From Trichocoleus desertorum ATA4-8-CV12 (lineage in GTDB: Bacteria; Cyanobacteriota; Cyanobacteriia; FACHB-46): DNA of 62,969 bases. Where the stretch lies: contig JAHHIL010000026.1 in assembly GCA_019358975.1 (NCBI GenBank), positions 1 to 62,969 of the forward strand, written 5' to 3'. Positions 1 through 9,988 of the stretch are shown piece by piece. The notes under the pieces were generated by a model, which was not told where the DNA came from, did no database searches, and saw only the letters and a program-made list of their open reading frames with translations. The position numbers and the translations under genes are program-made. Numbering within the stretch: position 1 is the first letter of the stretch; each line of letters begins with the position of its first letter.

Positions 1-47
1 ATCTGGAGGTTATTCATCGGGCTGATGGTTACAGCTATGGATTCTAG
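1..47 (+). CDS. 3' end of an unidentified gene (partial)
   Basis: One frame is open from the window edge and ends with TAG at 45-47. The tail reads LEVIHRADGYSYGF. It is too short to assign a family. It is followed by a small GC-rich inverted repeat (GCGGCT-AAA-GCCGC, about 48-61). It could be a chance open stretch; the sequence left of the window would decide. Confidence 0.3.
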   Translation, partial: LEVIHRADGYSYGF

Positions 48-338
48 GCGGCTAAAGCCGCTTGAGTCGGCTTTCCTCCTTGCTCTAAAGAGACAAGGCT
101 CCCAGCCATCCCAAAAAACTTGGTGGGTATTGAGTTCTAGGCAGGGGGTAAGCCAACTATACGGCTGCCCTGCTGAAGGTGGTTGGTTCTCGCTAGAGTA
201 GACGAGTGAGGAGTTTTTGTGGCCGCTTGCTTGGCTGGCTCCTCCGTGATATTTATGCCACCCCGCATTACCGATAGGATGCGCTCTATCTACACCTCAA
301 AAAAACCCAACCCACAAAAGACAAACCCGCGCAGCAGA

Positions 339-800
339 ATGCCATTGCAGCAGAGTTTCGAGCAGTCTATTCAAATCAGTGCTAGTGCTACCGCTGTAGA
401 GCGCTGTATTACAGACCTAAACCTAATGCATCGTTGGTTGAATCCAGCTTTGCGGTGTGAATCTCTAGGCGAATGGAGTACCGATGTGGGTAGTCGCAGC
501 CGTTTTATTATTCAGATCCCGTTCTTGCAGCCTTCGCTGAATAGTGTAGTGGCTGCAAGAGAACCAGGTTTAGTGGTGTGGGAGTTCGATGGTTTCTTTC
601 ACGGGCGCGATCGCTGGGAGTGCAACCCCAATGATCGGGGCACCTACCTGCTCAACCGCTTTGAATTCGAAATTCCCAACTCACTGGTGCGGTTTGGCTT
701 CAATACCTTCGCCGCTAGCTGGACGCAAGAAGATATGCAAGCTCAGCTACGCCGCCTGAAGCGAGTCGCAGAGGAGCTACACCGAAAACTGCACACTTGA
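339..800 (+). CDS. SRPBCC (START/Bet v1-like) family protein
   Basis: About 153 residues from the ATG at 339. The frame is open from a GTG at 219, but the first 40 residues of that reading (MAACLAGSS...) look like non-coding translation, so the internal ATG is preferred. The N-terminus FEQSIQISASATAVERCITD is typical of the first strand and helix of polyketide cyclase/dehydrase-type SRPBCC domains. The domain then continues to a C-terminal amphipathic helix (MQAQLRRLKRVAEELHRKL). These domains bind hydrophobic ligands in a helix-grip fold; no ligand can be inferred. It is a single gene facing the minus-strand gene at 885. Confidence 0.8.
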   Translation: MPLQQSFEQSIQISASATAVERCITDLNLMHRWLNPALRCESLGEWSTDVGSRSRFIIQIPFLQPSLNSVVAAREPGLVVWEFDGFFHGRDRWECNPNDRGTYLLNRFEFEIPNSLVRFGFNTFAASWTQEDMQAQLRRLKRVAEELHRKLHT

Positions 801-884
801 GTTTGCCTCGGTGGGAGGTAACTAAGTGTGAGGTAATCAGTGTGAGCTAGTAGGTGCGGAGCAAAATGCCAAACTCGAAGCGGG

Positions 885-2171
885 TTAGAGGGAGTACACC
901 TGCCCATCAATCAGCAAACGAGTAATTCCCTTCGCTTGTAAGTAGCCACTCACTTTCGGTAACATTCTGCCATCGGGAACCTTGATCACCCGCTGATTGC
1001 GCTTTGAGAAGCGACGAGCCACGCGATGATTGTCAAAAATTGGCAAAGTTTTGGCTTGAATATCTTCGCTAGGAATTTGTCCTAGATCCCCAAATTCTCG
1101 GAGTGGTCGAGTAATTAGCTCTGCCATCCGATCCACCACCAGGTAGAACGTTTTAGGAATTGAGGCTTCTGCTAGGGGCAAAACTCGGACAAATGCTCTG
1201 GTTGGCAGTTGACCATCCATGAAGGAGCCAGCATCATCCAAGTCTCCTTCATCGTCGTCATCGTCGTCTAGATCATCCAGGTCGTCATCATCTAGGTCAT
1301 CGTCATCCAGGTCGTCGTCTTCATCCTCTAAATCCATTAACTCTGCTGCTTGCGCTTGCAGATTTTCTGACAAGACCTCTCTGGCAATTTCAGCACCTAC
1401 CCCGTCAATGGGCGGAGCAACAGTCGCTCTGACAACGGGGGGTATTTTAGTTTGTTTTTTCTCACCTTCGGGAGCCGCAGAGGGAATATCCAAAAGCTGC
1501 AACTGCGATTCCATCACCTCCGGTTTCTCGGAAGGAGACTCAGCAGATGTCGCCTCATCATCCGCAGAAGAACGTTTACGCTGTCGTCGCTTGATGGGTG
1601 GCGCGATCGCAGGCTTGGTGACGGGAGTTACCACAGCTTCTAGAGCAACTGCTTCTACAGCAACTGCCTCTACAGGAAGTGCTTCTACAGCAACTGCCTC
1701 TACAGGAAGTGCTTCTACAGCAACTGCCTCTAGGGGAAACGTCTCTACAGGAACCGTTTCGATCGCATCTTCAGAAGCGCTCAACTCCGCGATCGCCGCT
1801 TCACTCATTTCAGCAGGCTGATCCTCCACCTCTGCAACCACTTCTGGTGTTGGTTCTGCAACCCCTTCTGCAACAGCGTCGAATTCTGCAACTGGAGCGG
1901 TGGGCTGAGCAACTTCACTTGCTTCTATAGGCTCATCTTCAAACGCCAGCTCAGCAGCGAATTCGGCAAACCCTGCTTGTGGACGAGCTGCTCGCTTTTG
2001 TTGCACAAGGGCTTCATATTCTCGCTCAGGCAGCAAACTCTTTAACACACGGCTAATAGTTGTGTTGCTGACTCCATAGCGCTCCGCCAGGGTCGAAGTT
2101 GTCTCTCCTGGATGCCGATACAGATGCAAGATGTTTTGTTTATCCGACTCAGACAGTTTTCTTGGAGTCAT
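885..2171 (-). CDS. Helix-turn-helix protein with Val/Glu/Ala repeats and poly-Asp tract
   Basis: 428 residues in three parts. Residues 1-55 form a resolvase/transposase-like HTH (LAERYGVSNTTISRVLKSLL), suggesting DNA binding. Residues about 60-310 are low complexity: a 10-residue PVEAVAVEAL repeat (DNA units at 1651-1740), then an almost pure Asp/Glu tract ending near LDDDDDDEGDLDDAG. Residues about 315-428 form a compact basic domain (RAFVRVLPLAEASIPKTFYL ... LQAKGITRLLIDGQVYSL) that I recall only from cyanobacterial hypothetical proteins. The acidic middle may be disordered or compete with DNA. A perfect palindrome at 2252-2277 lies upstream. The role is unknown; a nucleoid-associated or regulatory function is inference. 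Confidence 0.8.
   Translation of the reverse strand: MTPRKLSESDKQNILHLYRHPGETTSTLAERYGVSNTTISRVLKSLLPEREYEALVQQKRAARPQAGFAEFAAELAFEDEPIEASEVAQPTAPVAEFDAVAEGVAEPTPEVVAEVEDQPAEMSEAAIAELSASEDAIETVPVETFPLEAVAVEALPVEAVAVEALPVEAVAVEAVALEAVVTPVTKPAIAPPIKRRQRKRSSADDEATSAESPSEKPEVMESQLQLLDIPSAAPEGEKKQTKIPPVVRATVAPPIDGVGAEIAREVLSENLQAQAAELMDLEDEDDDLDDDDLDDDDLDDLDDDDDDEGDLDDAGSFMDGQLPTRAFVRVLPLAEASIPKTFYLVVDRMAELITRPLREFGDLGQIPSEDIQAKTLPIFDNHRVARRFSKRNQRVIKVPDGRMLPKVSGYLQAKGITRLLIDGQVYSL
1651..1740 (-). repeat. 30-bp in-frame minisatellite inside the HTH gene
   Basis: Three consecutive 30-bp units (1651-1680, 1681-1710, 1711-1740). The first two are identical and the third diverges in its last ten bases. 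Each encodes ten residues (PVEAVAVEAL-like) on the minus strand. The identity of units 1 and 2 points to recent slippage or unequal exchange. Confidence 0.85.
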
Positions 2172-2251
2172 GCCACCGCTTCAGAAAGAAAAACCACTGG
2201 CTAAATCATTTAGCCATCCACAGCAAGAAAGTGATTACTAATATTTAGCGC

Positions 2252-2277
2252 TTCAACTGAGCGATCGCTCAGTTGAA
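2252..2277. promoter_or_regulatory. 26-bp perfect palindrome centred on HIP1
   Basis: The arm TTCAACTGAGCG is followed at once by its exact reverse complement, so GCGATCGC (2261-2268) sits at the centre. It lies about 80 bp upstream of the HTH gene start (2171) and about 170 bp beyond the stop of the membrane-protein gene at 2447. It could be an operator for a dimeric regulator or a cruciform. It lacks the T-run of a terminator. The rest of 2172-2446 shows no gene. Confidence 0.6.
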
Positions 2278-2446
2278 AAGTATCCGCCTTATCGGTGCTC
2301 AGCTACCGAGGTTGAATGTGCTGTTCATCACAGAACTATCTTCATCTATTCTATGTCGTACCTTGCCGACAGGATGACATAAATTCTAGATGCGATCGCC
2401 CTCAGGACAGTTCAGGGCCAGTTCCGTCTGAACTTAGGTTTCTTAA

Positions 2447-3496
2447 CTAAGCTCGTCTCCGTCCACCCGGTCGCCGCGATCGCGTTGACAAGTCAAATTC
2501 TAGCGCTGCTCCAATTCCAAACAGCACACCGCTAAATACCCAAAAGACTTCTGGCAAACTGCCCGTTTGGTAATTTGGGATATTTTTCTGCGCATACTGG
2601 AACCAAATATCAGCGATGTAGAGCGAAAAAGCGGCGGCTGCAATCATCCGCCAAGACTGCGAAAATCGCCCACCCCAAAAAGCTAATAGCAAAACGGTGG
2701 CAATAATCAGCAAAGCGAGATCACTGACGACATAGAACCAAGCCAAAATAGGTTCTAGAGGAGCCAAGGTTTGCTCTAGGCTCGTTGCCCAAGCGGGAGG
2801 AGTCTTTTGTCCAGTAGCGGCTGGCGTTGCCGCTGAGGGAGTCGCAAGAGGGGTTGACGCTGGGGCCGCTGGTTTAGCAGGTTTAACTGGCGGAGCTTTT
2901 ACGGCTCTGGGTTGTGTAGTCGTTCGGGGTGATGGAGCGGTTTGAGCGATCGCAGGTGGCATCAGGAGCGACTGAGCATCCTGGACTGGAGCCGCAACTA
3001 GCCAAGCCAATAGCCCACCAATGACTGCGATCGCCCCGACAACTACCCACTGCCAATTCTCTAAGTTCAAGCGTCTGGAGAGCACCGCTAGCAGCATGCC
3101 CCAACCCAGAAAAAGGTAAGTTGCTACGAAAAACAAGTCCCCCGGTGATACCGCAGGCTCTTGGTTCAAGCCCAATTCCCAATAGCCCAACACCAAGTTG
3201 CCTAGGAAATAAGACAGCATCCCTAACCCAATGCCCAACCAAACATTGCGACCACTGACAATTTGTGGGCTTCGCCAATTTCTTAAGCACAGCACAGCGG
3301 CTCCGATATAGGCAACTTCCTCAAAAATATAAGTCCCAATGGCATACCAAGCAGGCCGAGCTTCTCCGGGTGCTGAAATACTGAATAGTAAGAAGAAGAG
3401 AAGGGCTAACACAGCCCAGCTTATTGCACCGAGAACAATTGTTTGTACTGACAGAAGAGATTTAGGACTAACTGACTTATTTGAAGGGCTGCTCAT
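2447..3496 (-). CDS. Multi-pass membrane protein with Pro/Ala-rich loop
   Basis: 349 residues, no family recognised. Hydrophobic segments lie near residues 20-45, 55-70, 85-105, 120-140 and 150-170. A roughly 60-residue Pro/Ala/Thr-rich linker (about 185-245) follows, then further segments (about 255-280, 285-300, 315-340) and a basic tail (STRSRRPGGRRRA). The gene starts at an ATG. The linker between two membrane blocks is probably exposed on one face. It looks like a single transcription unit. Confidence 0.7.
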   Translation of the reverse strand: MSSPSNKSVSPKSLLSVQTIVLGAISWAVLALLFFLLFSISAPGEARPAWYAIGTYIFEEVAYIGAAVLCLRNWRSPQIVSGRNVWLGIGLGMLSYFLGNLVLGYWELGLNQEPAVSPGDLFFVATYLFLGWGMLLAVLSRRLNLENWQWVVVGAIAVIGGLLAWLVAAPVQDAQSLLMPPAIAQTAPSPRTTTQPRAVKAPPVKPAKPAAPASTPLATPSAATPAATGQKTPPAWATSLEQTLAPLEPILAWFYVVSDLALLIIATVLLLAFWGGRFSQSWRMIAAAAFSLYIADIWFQYAQKNIPNYQTGSLPEVFWVFSGVLFGIGAALEFDLSTRSRRPGGRRRA

Positions 3497-3616
3497 GGAA
3501 GGTCAAAACCGGGTAACTGGCAATCAGACAGGTAGAACAGGGCAGCGAGACTAAGATTTTATGCAAGCGTCGCATATCCCCATCGGTTATGGGCTTGTTA
3601 TCAAACATTCTTAAGG

Positions 3617-4282
3617 CTAGCGCCACAATTTTCCTACGGGAGACTGCTCTAGCCATTGCAGAAATTGGTTGCGGTCTCCGCTGGACATATCTTGCAGCGC
3701 ATCTAGGGCTCGCTCTGTAAAATTGGCATTACCAAAGTATGCCTTGCCGATACGATGAAGTTCCTGCATCAGCGTATTGAGGTGATGCTCTTGCCAAGGC
3801 GGAAGTTGCAGGGCCGTCACAGGGTCCATTGTCAGCAAATAATTAATTGCTTCTGGAGATTCCGCTTGGGGAAACCGCCACTGCCGCAACACTTCTGCCA
3901 GATCTTTCTGAAACAGACCTGCCTGCCGACTGCCCAGCAAGTCTTCAACATCAATATACAGAGCCTGCAAAATCAACAGGCCTGCCTGGGTAAAGAACGC
4001 AGCAGTTGCATCCCCTGCCCCAGCCCCCTCATTTGCCAGCTGATCTATCCGAACTTTGCCCCAGACACTGTAGCGTTCTGGTTCTTCTAGGAGCACACAA
4101 GCTTTCCCACGGTTATCAGTCAGATCTCGCCAAAAGGCTTTTGCCTCTTCTTCTTGAGTCGCGTTAAAAACACTAATCAAGCGAAAGGTCTGCCCCTGAT
4201 AGTGGAGAATCAGAATCTGTTGATCCCGCTTGGGATGCTGAATGCTGGAGATGTCAACATCCTGCCTTTTTAGAATAAACAT
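3617..4282 (-). CDS. Conserved cyanobacterial hypothetical (Npun_F0813-like)
   Basis: 221 residues, soluble, beginning MFILKRQDVDISSIQHPKRD. I recall closely similar N-termini in the Npun_F0813 family, a cyanobacteria-restricted group of unknown function; this assignment rests on memory. No catalytic motif, signal peptide or membrane segment is visible. It is a single gene with an A/T-rich upstream region. Confidence 0.7.
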   Translation of the reverse strand: MFILKRQDVDISSIQHPKRDQQILILHYQGQTFRLISVFNATQEEEAKAFWRDLTDNRGKACVLLEEPERYSVWGKVRIDQLANEGAGAGDATAAFFTQAGLLILQALYIDVEDLLGSRQAGLFQKDLAEVLRQWRFPQAESPEAINYLLTMDPVTALQLPPWQEHHLNTLMQELHRIGKAYFGNANFTERALDALQDMSSGDRNQFLQWLEQSPVGKLWR

Positions 4283-4744
4283 GACACTGCCAATTGACTC
4301 CTATCCGGGTCGAGGATGCTGTGCGTGCAATAATCGAGTGACTTTTTTGATATACAGCATACTAGTGCAGAAATGATGGCTTGGAGACAATGCATTTCTG
4401 AGTGACGACATCGTACTATGCAAAGGTCACAGGTGGCGATCGTGCTGCTTAACACACTATCTCAGCCAACGCTTCATTATCTGGTTTTTAGCGTACATTT
4501 ACTATCTAATCTGCTCCAGGGGTTGCCCGGTTGAGCGATCGCGCGGCTCGACTATAGCTTTCCCCAAAACCGCTAAAATTTACTTAAGTTAGTGTGTCGA
4601 AATCGATCTTGGTCCTAAACCCTTAAATCTGAGCTTTACGAGGGCTACGACGGCTCAAGAGCAGCACCTTCTGGTACTATTAGCTTAGGGCTGTGAGTAA
4701 CTTACAGTCTTGCGTTGTGTTGAATACCAACTCAGCGGCTACTC
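4283..4744. other. Intergenic region with no gene seen
   Basis: About 460 bp between the divergent gene starting at 4282 and tRNA-Arg. The only open frame (4270-4455, minus) has no coding character. Near 4676 there is a TACTAT that could be a -10 element for the tRNA. I see no structured repeat. Confidence 0.5.
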
Positions 4745-4817
4745 GCTCCAGTAGCTCAGTGGATAGAGCATCTGCCTTCTAAGCAGACGGCCGTAGGTTC
4801 GAGTCCTACCTGGGGCG
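4745..4817 (+). tRNA. tRNA-Arg (anticodon TCT)
   Basis: A full cloverleaf can be drawn. The acceptor stem GCTCCAG/CTGGGGC pairs over 7 bp with one G-U. The D-arm is GCTC...GAGC. The anticodon stem CTGCC/GGCAG-type arm has loop CTTCTAA, giving TCT. The T-loop is GTTCGAGTC. No CCA is encoded. Confidence 0.95.
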
Positions 4818-4896
4818 CTTTTTGAATTTTGCTGGTTTGAGGGCCGTTACAGATAGACCTCGTAGGCGAACCCCCTAAACTACGACCTACTGACAA

Positions 4897-4937
4897 ACAA
4901 AAACCGACAGAGAAAACTACTGCTGTCGGTTTTTGTT
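4897..4937. terminator. Bidirectional terminator between tRNA genes
   Basis: A perfect 12-bp stem, AAAAACCGACAG/CTGTCGGTTTTT (4899-4910 with 4923-4934). The A-run on one arm and T-run on the other give a U-tract in both directions. It separates tRNA-Arg (+) from tRNA-Thr/tRNA-Tyr (-). Confidence 0.9.
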
Positions 4938-4952
4938 AGTATTTTGTTAAAG

Positions 4953-5024
4953 AGCCCGTGACGAGGATTGAACTCGTGACCTCACCCTTACCAAGGGTGT
5001 GCTCTACCACTGAGCCACACGGGC
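4953..5024 (-). tRNA. tRNA-Thr (anticodon GGT)
   Basis: The reverse complement begins GCCCGTGTGGCTCAGTGGTA. The 7-bp acceptor stem GCCCGTG/CACGGGC is perfect. The anticodon loop reads TTGGTAA. The gene lies 45 bp downstream of tRNA-Tyr on the same strand, so co-transcription is likely. No CCA is encoded. Confidence 0.95.
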
Positions 5025-5069
5025 AGGTTTGAACGCACAAAACAAAAATTGCTTTATGCGTTCCGTGGA

Positions 5070-5151
5070 TGGGCCGGGCTGGATTTGAACCAGCGTAGGC
5101 GTAGCCAGCGGATTTACAGTCCGCCCCCATTAACCACTCGGGCACCGACCC
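5070..5151 (-). tRNA. tRNA-Tyr (anticodon GTA)
   Basis: The reverse complement begins GGGTCGGTGCCCGAGTGG, with a 7-bp acceptor stem GGGTCGG/CCGGCCC. The anticodon loop is CTGTAAA. The long variable arm is expected of this class II tRNA. It lies between the CNNM gene and tRNA-Thr on the minus strand. Confidence 0.95.
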
Positions 5152-5246
5152 GCTCACCCACGGAAAACTATATTAGCATAACGGATTGGGAAATCAAGGG
5201 CTTTTTGAAAAAATCCTGTAGCTGTCACCGAAGGGTAGTTACAGGC

Positions 5247-6407
<1,161 letters not shown>

Positions 6408-6566
6408 TTAATGAAGGATTTAAAGCAAGGGGGAGGCTATTTAGTTGATGATAACCTCCCCTTTTCTCTTCACTCTATTAAAAGTGCTGGGTGGCAATTT
6501 GCGATCGCCTATGATTTCCCATGAGCTGGTTCAATCCTCCTTAACTAGGCTAAATAAGCAACTAGG

Positions 6567-8378
6567 CTAAATAAGCTCTCCAGTTTCTTGCAGAGAGTGC
6601 AAGCGACGGTAAATTCCTGCTTGGCGCAAGAGTTCAGCATGGTTGCCCATTTCCACAATCTGCCCTTGATCGAGCACCACAATCTGATCGGCTTCTCGCA
6701 CTGTGCTTAAGCGGTGGGCAATAATGATCGTGGTGCGGGTGCCCAAAATCGATCGCATGGCCAGTTGAATCGCACGTTCCGATTCATAATCGAGGCTGGA
6801 GGTGGCTTCGTCAAAGACCAAAACATCTGGTTCCGCTAAAAGGGCACGGGCAATGCCCACTCGCTGTCGCTGCCCTCCCGATAGCCGCATTCCTCGCTCT
6901 CCCACAATGGTTTTGTAGCTTTGCGGTAAGTGGTGAATAAACTCCTCGCACTGAGCAATCCGACAAGCTTCTTGTACCTGCTCGAAACTCGCTTGGGGGT
7001 TGCCGTAAAGCAGGTTATCTAGCAAGGTGCCATTAAAAATATCAACTTCTTGATGCACGATCGCCAGCCGTTTCCGGTATTGAGTCACATCTAAGGTGGT
7101 AATGTCTTCTCCATCCATCAACACACGGCCTTGAGTCGGCTCGAAGTAGCGAAACAGCAGCTTGACTAAGGTTGATTTCCCGGAACCAGAGCGCCCGACG
7201 AGAGCTACGGTTTGGTAGGGTTCGATCAACAAGTTAATGTTTTGTAGAACGGGGCGATCGCGGTCATAGCCGAAGGCCAGCTGCGAAAACTCCACCTTGC
7301 CTGTAAAAGAGTAAGCAGCTTGCTCACTAGAAGTCGTCAAACTGCCCGCATCTGCCCCGGTTGGCAACTGCACAAACTCATGGAAGCGCAGCATAGAGGC
7401 ATAACGGCGGGCAAAGGTCTCTGCGAGATTGCTAATCGGCTCTAACTCTGAGTAAGCCATGCTAGAAATCGTTAGCGTGGTGACAAAATGACCCAAAGAA
7501 ATTTTGCCGCTGACGGTGGCCACAAGCGTAAATGCCAGAATAAAGAACACGCAGCTTTGCACGACTAGGCGCTGCCAAGTTCCTAGGTGAATATAGCCTC
7601 GGTGAATGCGGTAATCTACCACCTTTAGCTCCCGGTCTAAGCGTTGCGATTGCCGCTTGAGCTCGGTTGCTTCTGTGGCAAATGCCTTCACCGTTTTGAT
7701 GTTGGTAATGATTTCCGAGGTTCGGCTCTCAGTATTCTCTTGATAGCGATCGAGAATGGCTTCGCGCTGAATCAAGCGCTTCAAGTGAGCAAAGGTGAAG
7801 CTGAGAATGAAGATGAAGGAAATTAAGAAGGCGATCGCGATTCGCCACTCAATTATCCAAATCATCACGAAGATGCCCAACACGCGAAAGAGCTTGGGAA
7901 TCAGTTGGCCTGCAATTTCGGGGTAGCTCCAAGTATGGTTCGCCAAACCTCTTGCCACCCGACCTGCAATTCGACCTGGGTTGTTTTCGTCATAAAACTC
8001 CAATGGCAGTGTCAGAATTTTTCGCAGCACCTGCTTGGAGTGGTCGCGACGGCTACGGAGGGCAATGTCCCAATGAAACCAAGATGCAGCCCACGGCTGA
8101 ATCGGGGCTCTAAGCACTGTGACCGCAAAGATCACACCTAATAGCACGCTCAGCGCTAAGAATTGGTTGTTGGGTAAACGGCCTAAACTCGCTACTAACG
8201 CCACGAGATCTTGCATGAAGTTGTCCAGCGGTTGCTTGGAGAGCACATTCAAAATTTGGCCAATCGCATAAGGTACTGCGAGGTCAATAATTTCAAAGGT
8301 GCTGGAAGCGGCAATACTGAAGGCAGACAGCGGCCAATAGCGACGGTAATAGCCCAGGACATCCTGAAAGGTGGCCAT
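6567..8378 (-). CDS. ABC exporter, fused permease and ATPase
   Basis: 603 residues. A type IV (MsbA-like) transmembrane domain covers about 1-330, with hydrophobic spans near 15, 65, 155-195 and 270-300. The nucleotide-binding domain has Walker [10 protein letters not shown] (about 396), signature LSGGQRQR (about 497), Walker [13 protein letters not shown] (about 517) and the switch His in IIAHRLS (about 552), all intact. It should work as a homodimer or with an unlinked partner. The substrate cannot be read from sequence; lipid or small-molecule export is typical. No partner gene is adjacent. Confidence 0.92.
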   Translation of the reverse strand: MATFQDVLGYYRRYWPLSAFSIAASSTFEIIDLAVPYAIGQILNVLSKQPLDNFMQDLVALVASLGRLPNNQFLALSVLLGVIFAVTVLRAPIQPWAASWFHWDIALRSRRDHSKQVLRKILTLPLEFYDENNPGRIAGRVARGLANHTWSYPEIAGQLIPKLFRVLGIFVMIWIIEWRIAIAFLISFIFILSFTFAHLKRLIQREAILDRYQENTESRTSEIITNIKTVKAFATEATELKRQSQRLDRELKVVDYRIHRGYIHLGTWQRLVVQSCVFFILAFTLVATVSGKISLGHFVTTLTISSMAYSELEPISNLAETFARRYASMLRFHEFVQLPTGADAGSLTTSSEQAAYSFTGKVEFSQLAFGYDRDRPVLQNINLLIEPYQTVALVGRSGSGKSTLVKLLFRYFEPTQGRVLMDGEDITTLDVTQYRKRLAIVHQEVDIFNGTLLDNLLYGNPQASFEQVQEACRIAQCEEFIHHLPQSYKTIVGERGMRLSGGQRQRVGIARALLAEPDVLVFDEATSSLDYESERAIQLAMRSILGTRTTIIIAHRLSTVREADQIVVLDQGQIVEMGNHAELLRQAGIYRRLHSLQETGELI

Positions 8379-8827
8379 GACTTTTCCTAGAAAAACAGCA
8401 AAATAACTGGTTCAGGGCTCAATTTCAATAATGGCCCTGAAAAGTTCGCTCAAATTACCTGAGCAAATGGCTAATCAAGTTACCTGAGCAAATGACTTAT
8501 TAGTACGAACGCTCGAAACAGCCTAAATATTGAAACACTCTGAGGGCTATCAAGCAGCGCGACGAGCGGACGATCAAAATGAATTTACAGATTGTAGCAC
8601 GATATGTAGTATGACGTAATTCCTAGATATTGACCTTACCCACTCAAACAAAAACTTCCAGAACTTAACATCTGGAAGCCTGCATGACTGAGCCCAGTGA
8701 ATGTAGCAGTGACTCAGCCATTGCAAAACCCGAGCAATTTTACGTCAAAGCGATCGCAGATTAATTTCATCGAGGCGGAGATTGAGGCAGCTCAAGATTT
8801 TCTGGTCTATGCTGGGTCTGGTTAAGC
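8379..8827. other. Intergenic region with short repeats, no gene
   Basis: It holds a near-perfect direct repeat of 21 bp with a 25-bp period (TCAAATTACCTGAGCAAATGG at 8450-8470 with a second copy at 8475-8495). An inverted repeat TTCAGGGC/GCCCTGAA lies at 8411-8418/8434-8441 and a small hairpin CTTCCAG/CTGGAAG at 8655-8661/8672-8678. The direct repeat sits 70-115 bp upstream of the ABC exporter start and could be an operator. Confidence 0.5.
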
Positions 8828-9847
8828 TTGGCTCACTTAGAATCATTCGTGTTGCAAATAGAACTTTCCACCGTGAACATTGCAGGACTGCTTTTGGCAG
8901 GGCTCGTGGGGCTGCCGATTCTATTGGAACTTGGCTTACGCTTACTCTTCGGCTTTGGCAACCCTTTGATTTATCTCGCCGACTCAGATATTGGTTATCT
9001 GCTAGCACCGAATCAACAGACCCGCCGTTTTGGCAATCGCATCGCTATTAACCAATATTCCATGCGGAGTCCCGCGATCGCTCCTACCCCTGCGCCAGCC
9101 ACGTTGCGGATCTTGCTGCTAGGTGATTCGGTGGCGAATGGTGGTTGGTGGACTGACCAAACTGGCATCATCTCTGAAATGTTGCAGCAGCAATTACAGC
9201 CAGACTTGCAGGACACCCGTTGGCAGCAGGTAGAAGTGTTGAATGCTTCAGCTAACTCTTGGGGACCGCGCAATGAATTAGCTTATTTGCAGCGCTTTGG
9301 CAGCTTCGAGGCTCAAATTGTTGTCTTGCTACTGAACACGGATGATCTGTTTGCTACGGCTCCTAGTTCACTACAAGTGGGCAACGATATTAATTACCCA
9401 GATCGCAAACCACCTTTAGCCTTGGCAGAAGTCTTGGGGCGCTACCTTTTTCCACCTGCTCCCAATCCAGATTTCAAGGCCAAGTTCAAAGCCGTACAAG
9501 CAGAATCTGGCGATCGCGTGGGCTTCAACTTAGCGGCTCTTCAGCAGATTCATAGCTTCGTTCAAAGTCAGGGTGGACAACTGTTGCTGGCGATGACACC
9601 TTTATTACGAGAAACCAGTGCCAAAGGTGGCCCTCGTGATTATGAGCAAAAGGCTCGACAGCGGCTAGTAGACTTCACCGAGCGCGAACAGATTATCTAC
9701 ATTGATTTTCTTCCCAGTTTTAATGCGGTGGCTGAGCCAGAAACCCTGTATCGGGATCACATCCATCTCAGCCCTACTGGCAATCAACTGGTGAGCAAAA
9801 CGATCCGGCGATCGCACCAAGAAATGTTCTTACAACCAAACCCGTAG
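8828..9847 (+). CDS. SGNH/GDSL-type hydrolase, membrane anchored
   Basis: 339 residues from a TTG at 8828. GTG starts at 8849 or 8873 are equally plausible, and the start is unresolved. A hydrophobic segment (NIAGLLLAGLVGLPILLELG) just after the N-terminus looks like a signal anchor. The catalytic Ser block is LLLGDSVANGG, the oxyanion Asn region NASANSWGPRNEL, and the Asp/His dyad YRDHIHLSPTGN. These are the blocks I, III and V of SGNH esterases/acylhydrolases. It probably acts on an extracytoplasmic acyl group, perhaps on polysaccharide or lipid; this is inference. Confidence 0.82.
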   Translation: MAHLESFVLQIELSTVNIAGLLLAGLVGLPILLELGLRLLFGFGNPLIYLADSDIGYLLAPNQQTRRFGNRIAINQYSMRSPAIAPTPAPATLRILLLGDSVANGGWWTDQTGIISEMLQQQLQPDLQDTRWQQVEVLNASANSWGPRNELAYLQRFGSFEAQIVVLLLNTDDLFATAPSSLQVGNDINYPDRKPPLALAEVLGRYLFPPAPNPDFKAKFKAVQAESGDRVGFNLAALQQIHSFVQSQGGQLLLAMTPLLRETSAKGGPRDYEQKARQRLVDFTEREQIIYIDFLPSFNAVAEPETLYRDHIHLSPTGNQLVSKTIRRSHQEMFLQPNP

Positions 9848-9854
9848 CGTGTGT

Positions 9855-9970
9855 TAGGCGCAGTTGTAACTCACGGATCTTAAATGCAGCCGTAATGGAC
9901 GGATCTTAAATATTGATCAGAGCGGTGCGTGATCTGATGCTCACACACCCTACCGCTCACACACCCTACG
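9855..9970. repeat. Short direct repeats in intergenic DNA
   Basis: ACGGATCTTAAAT occurs twice (about 9873-9885 and 9898-9910), and CTCACACACCCTAC occurs twice (about 9940-9953 and 9956-9969). They sit between the SGNH hydrolase and the convergent oxidoreductase gene. They resemble decayed intergenic repeats; no function is apparent. Confidence 0.55.
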
Positions 9971-9988
9971 CCCGTTTAAGGATTGTGG

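Noticed and set aside
1219-1821. Ser-rich open frame on the plus strand
   Set aside because: It is the antisense reading of the poly-Asp and Val-Glu-Ala repeats of the gene at 885; the composition follows from that repeat.
4270-4455. 61-residue minus-strand frame
   Set aside because: It has a Cys-rich random composition and overlaps the start of the neighbouring gene.
8745-9051. Two open frames overlapping the start of the SGNH hydrolase
   Set aside because: They are shadows of the real frame and have no motifs or start signals.
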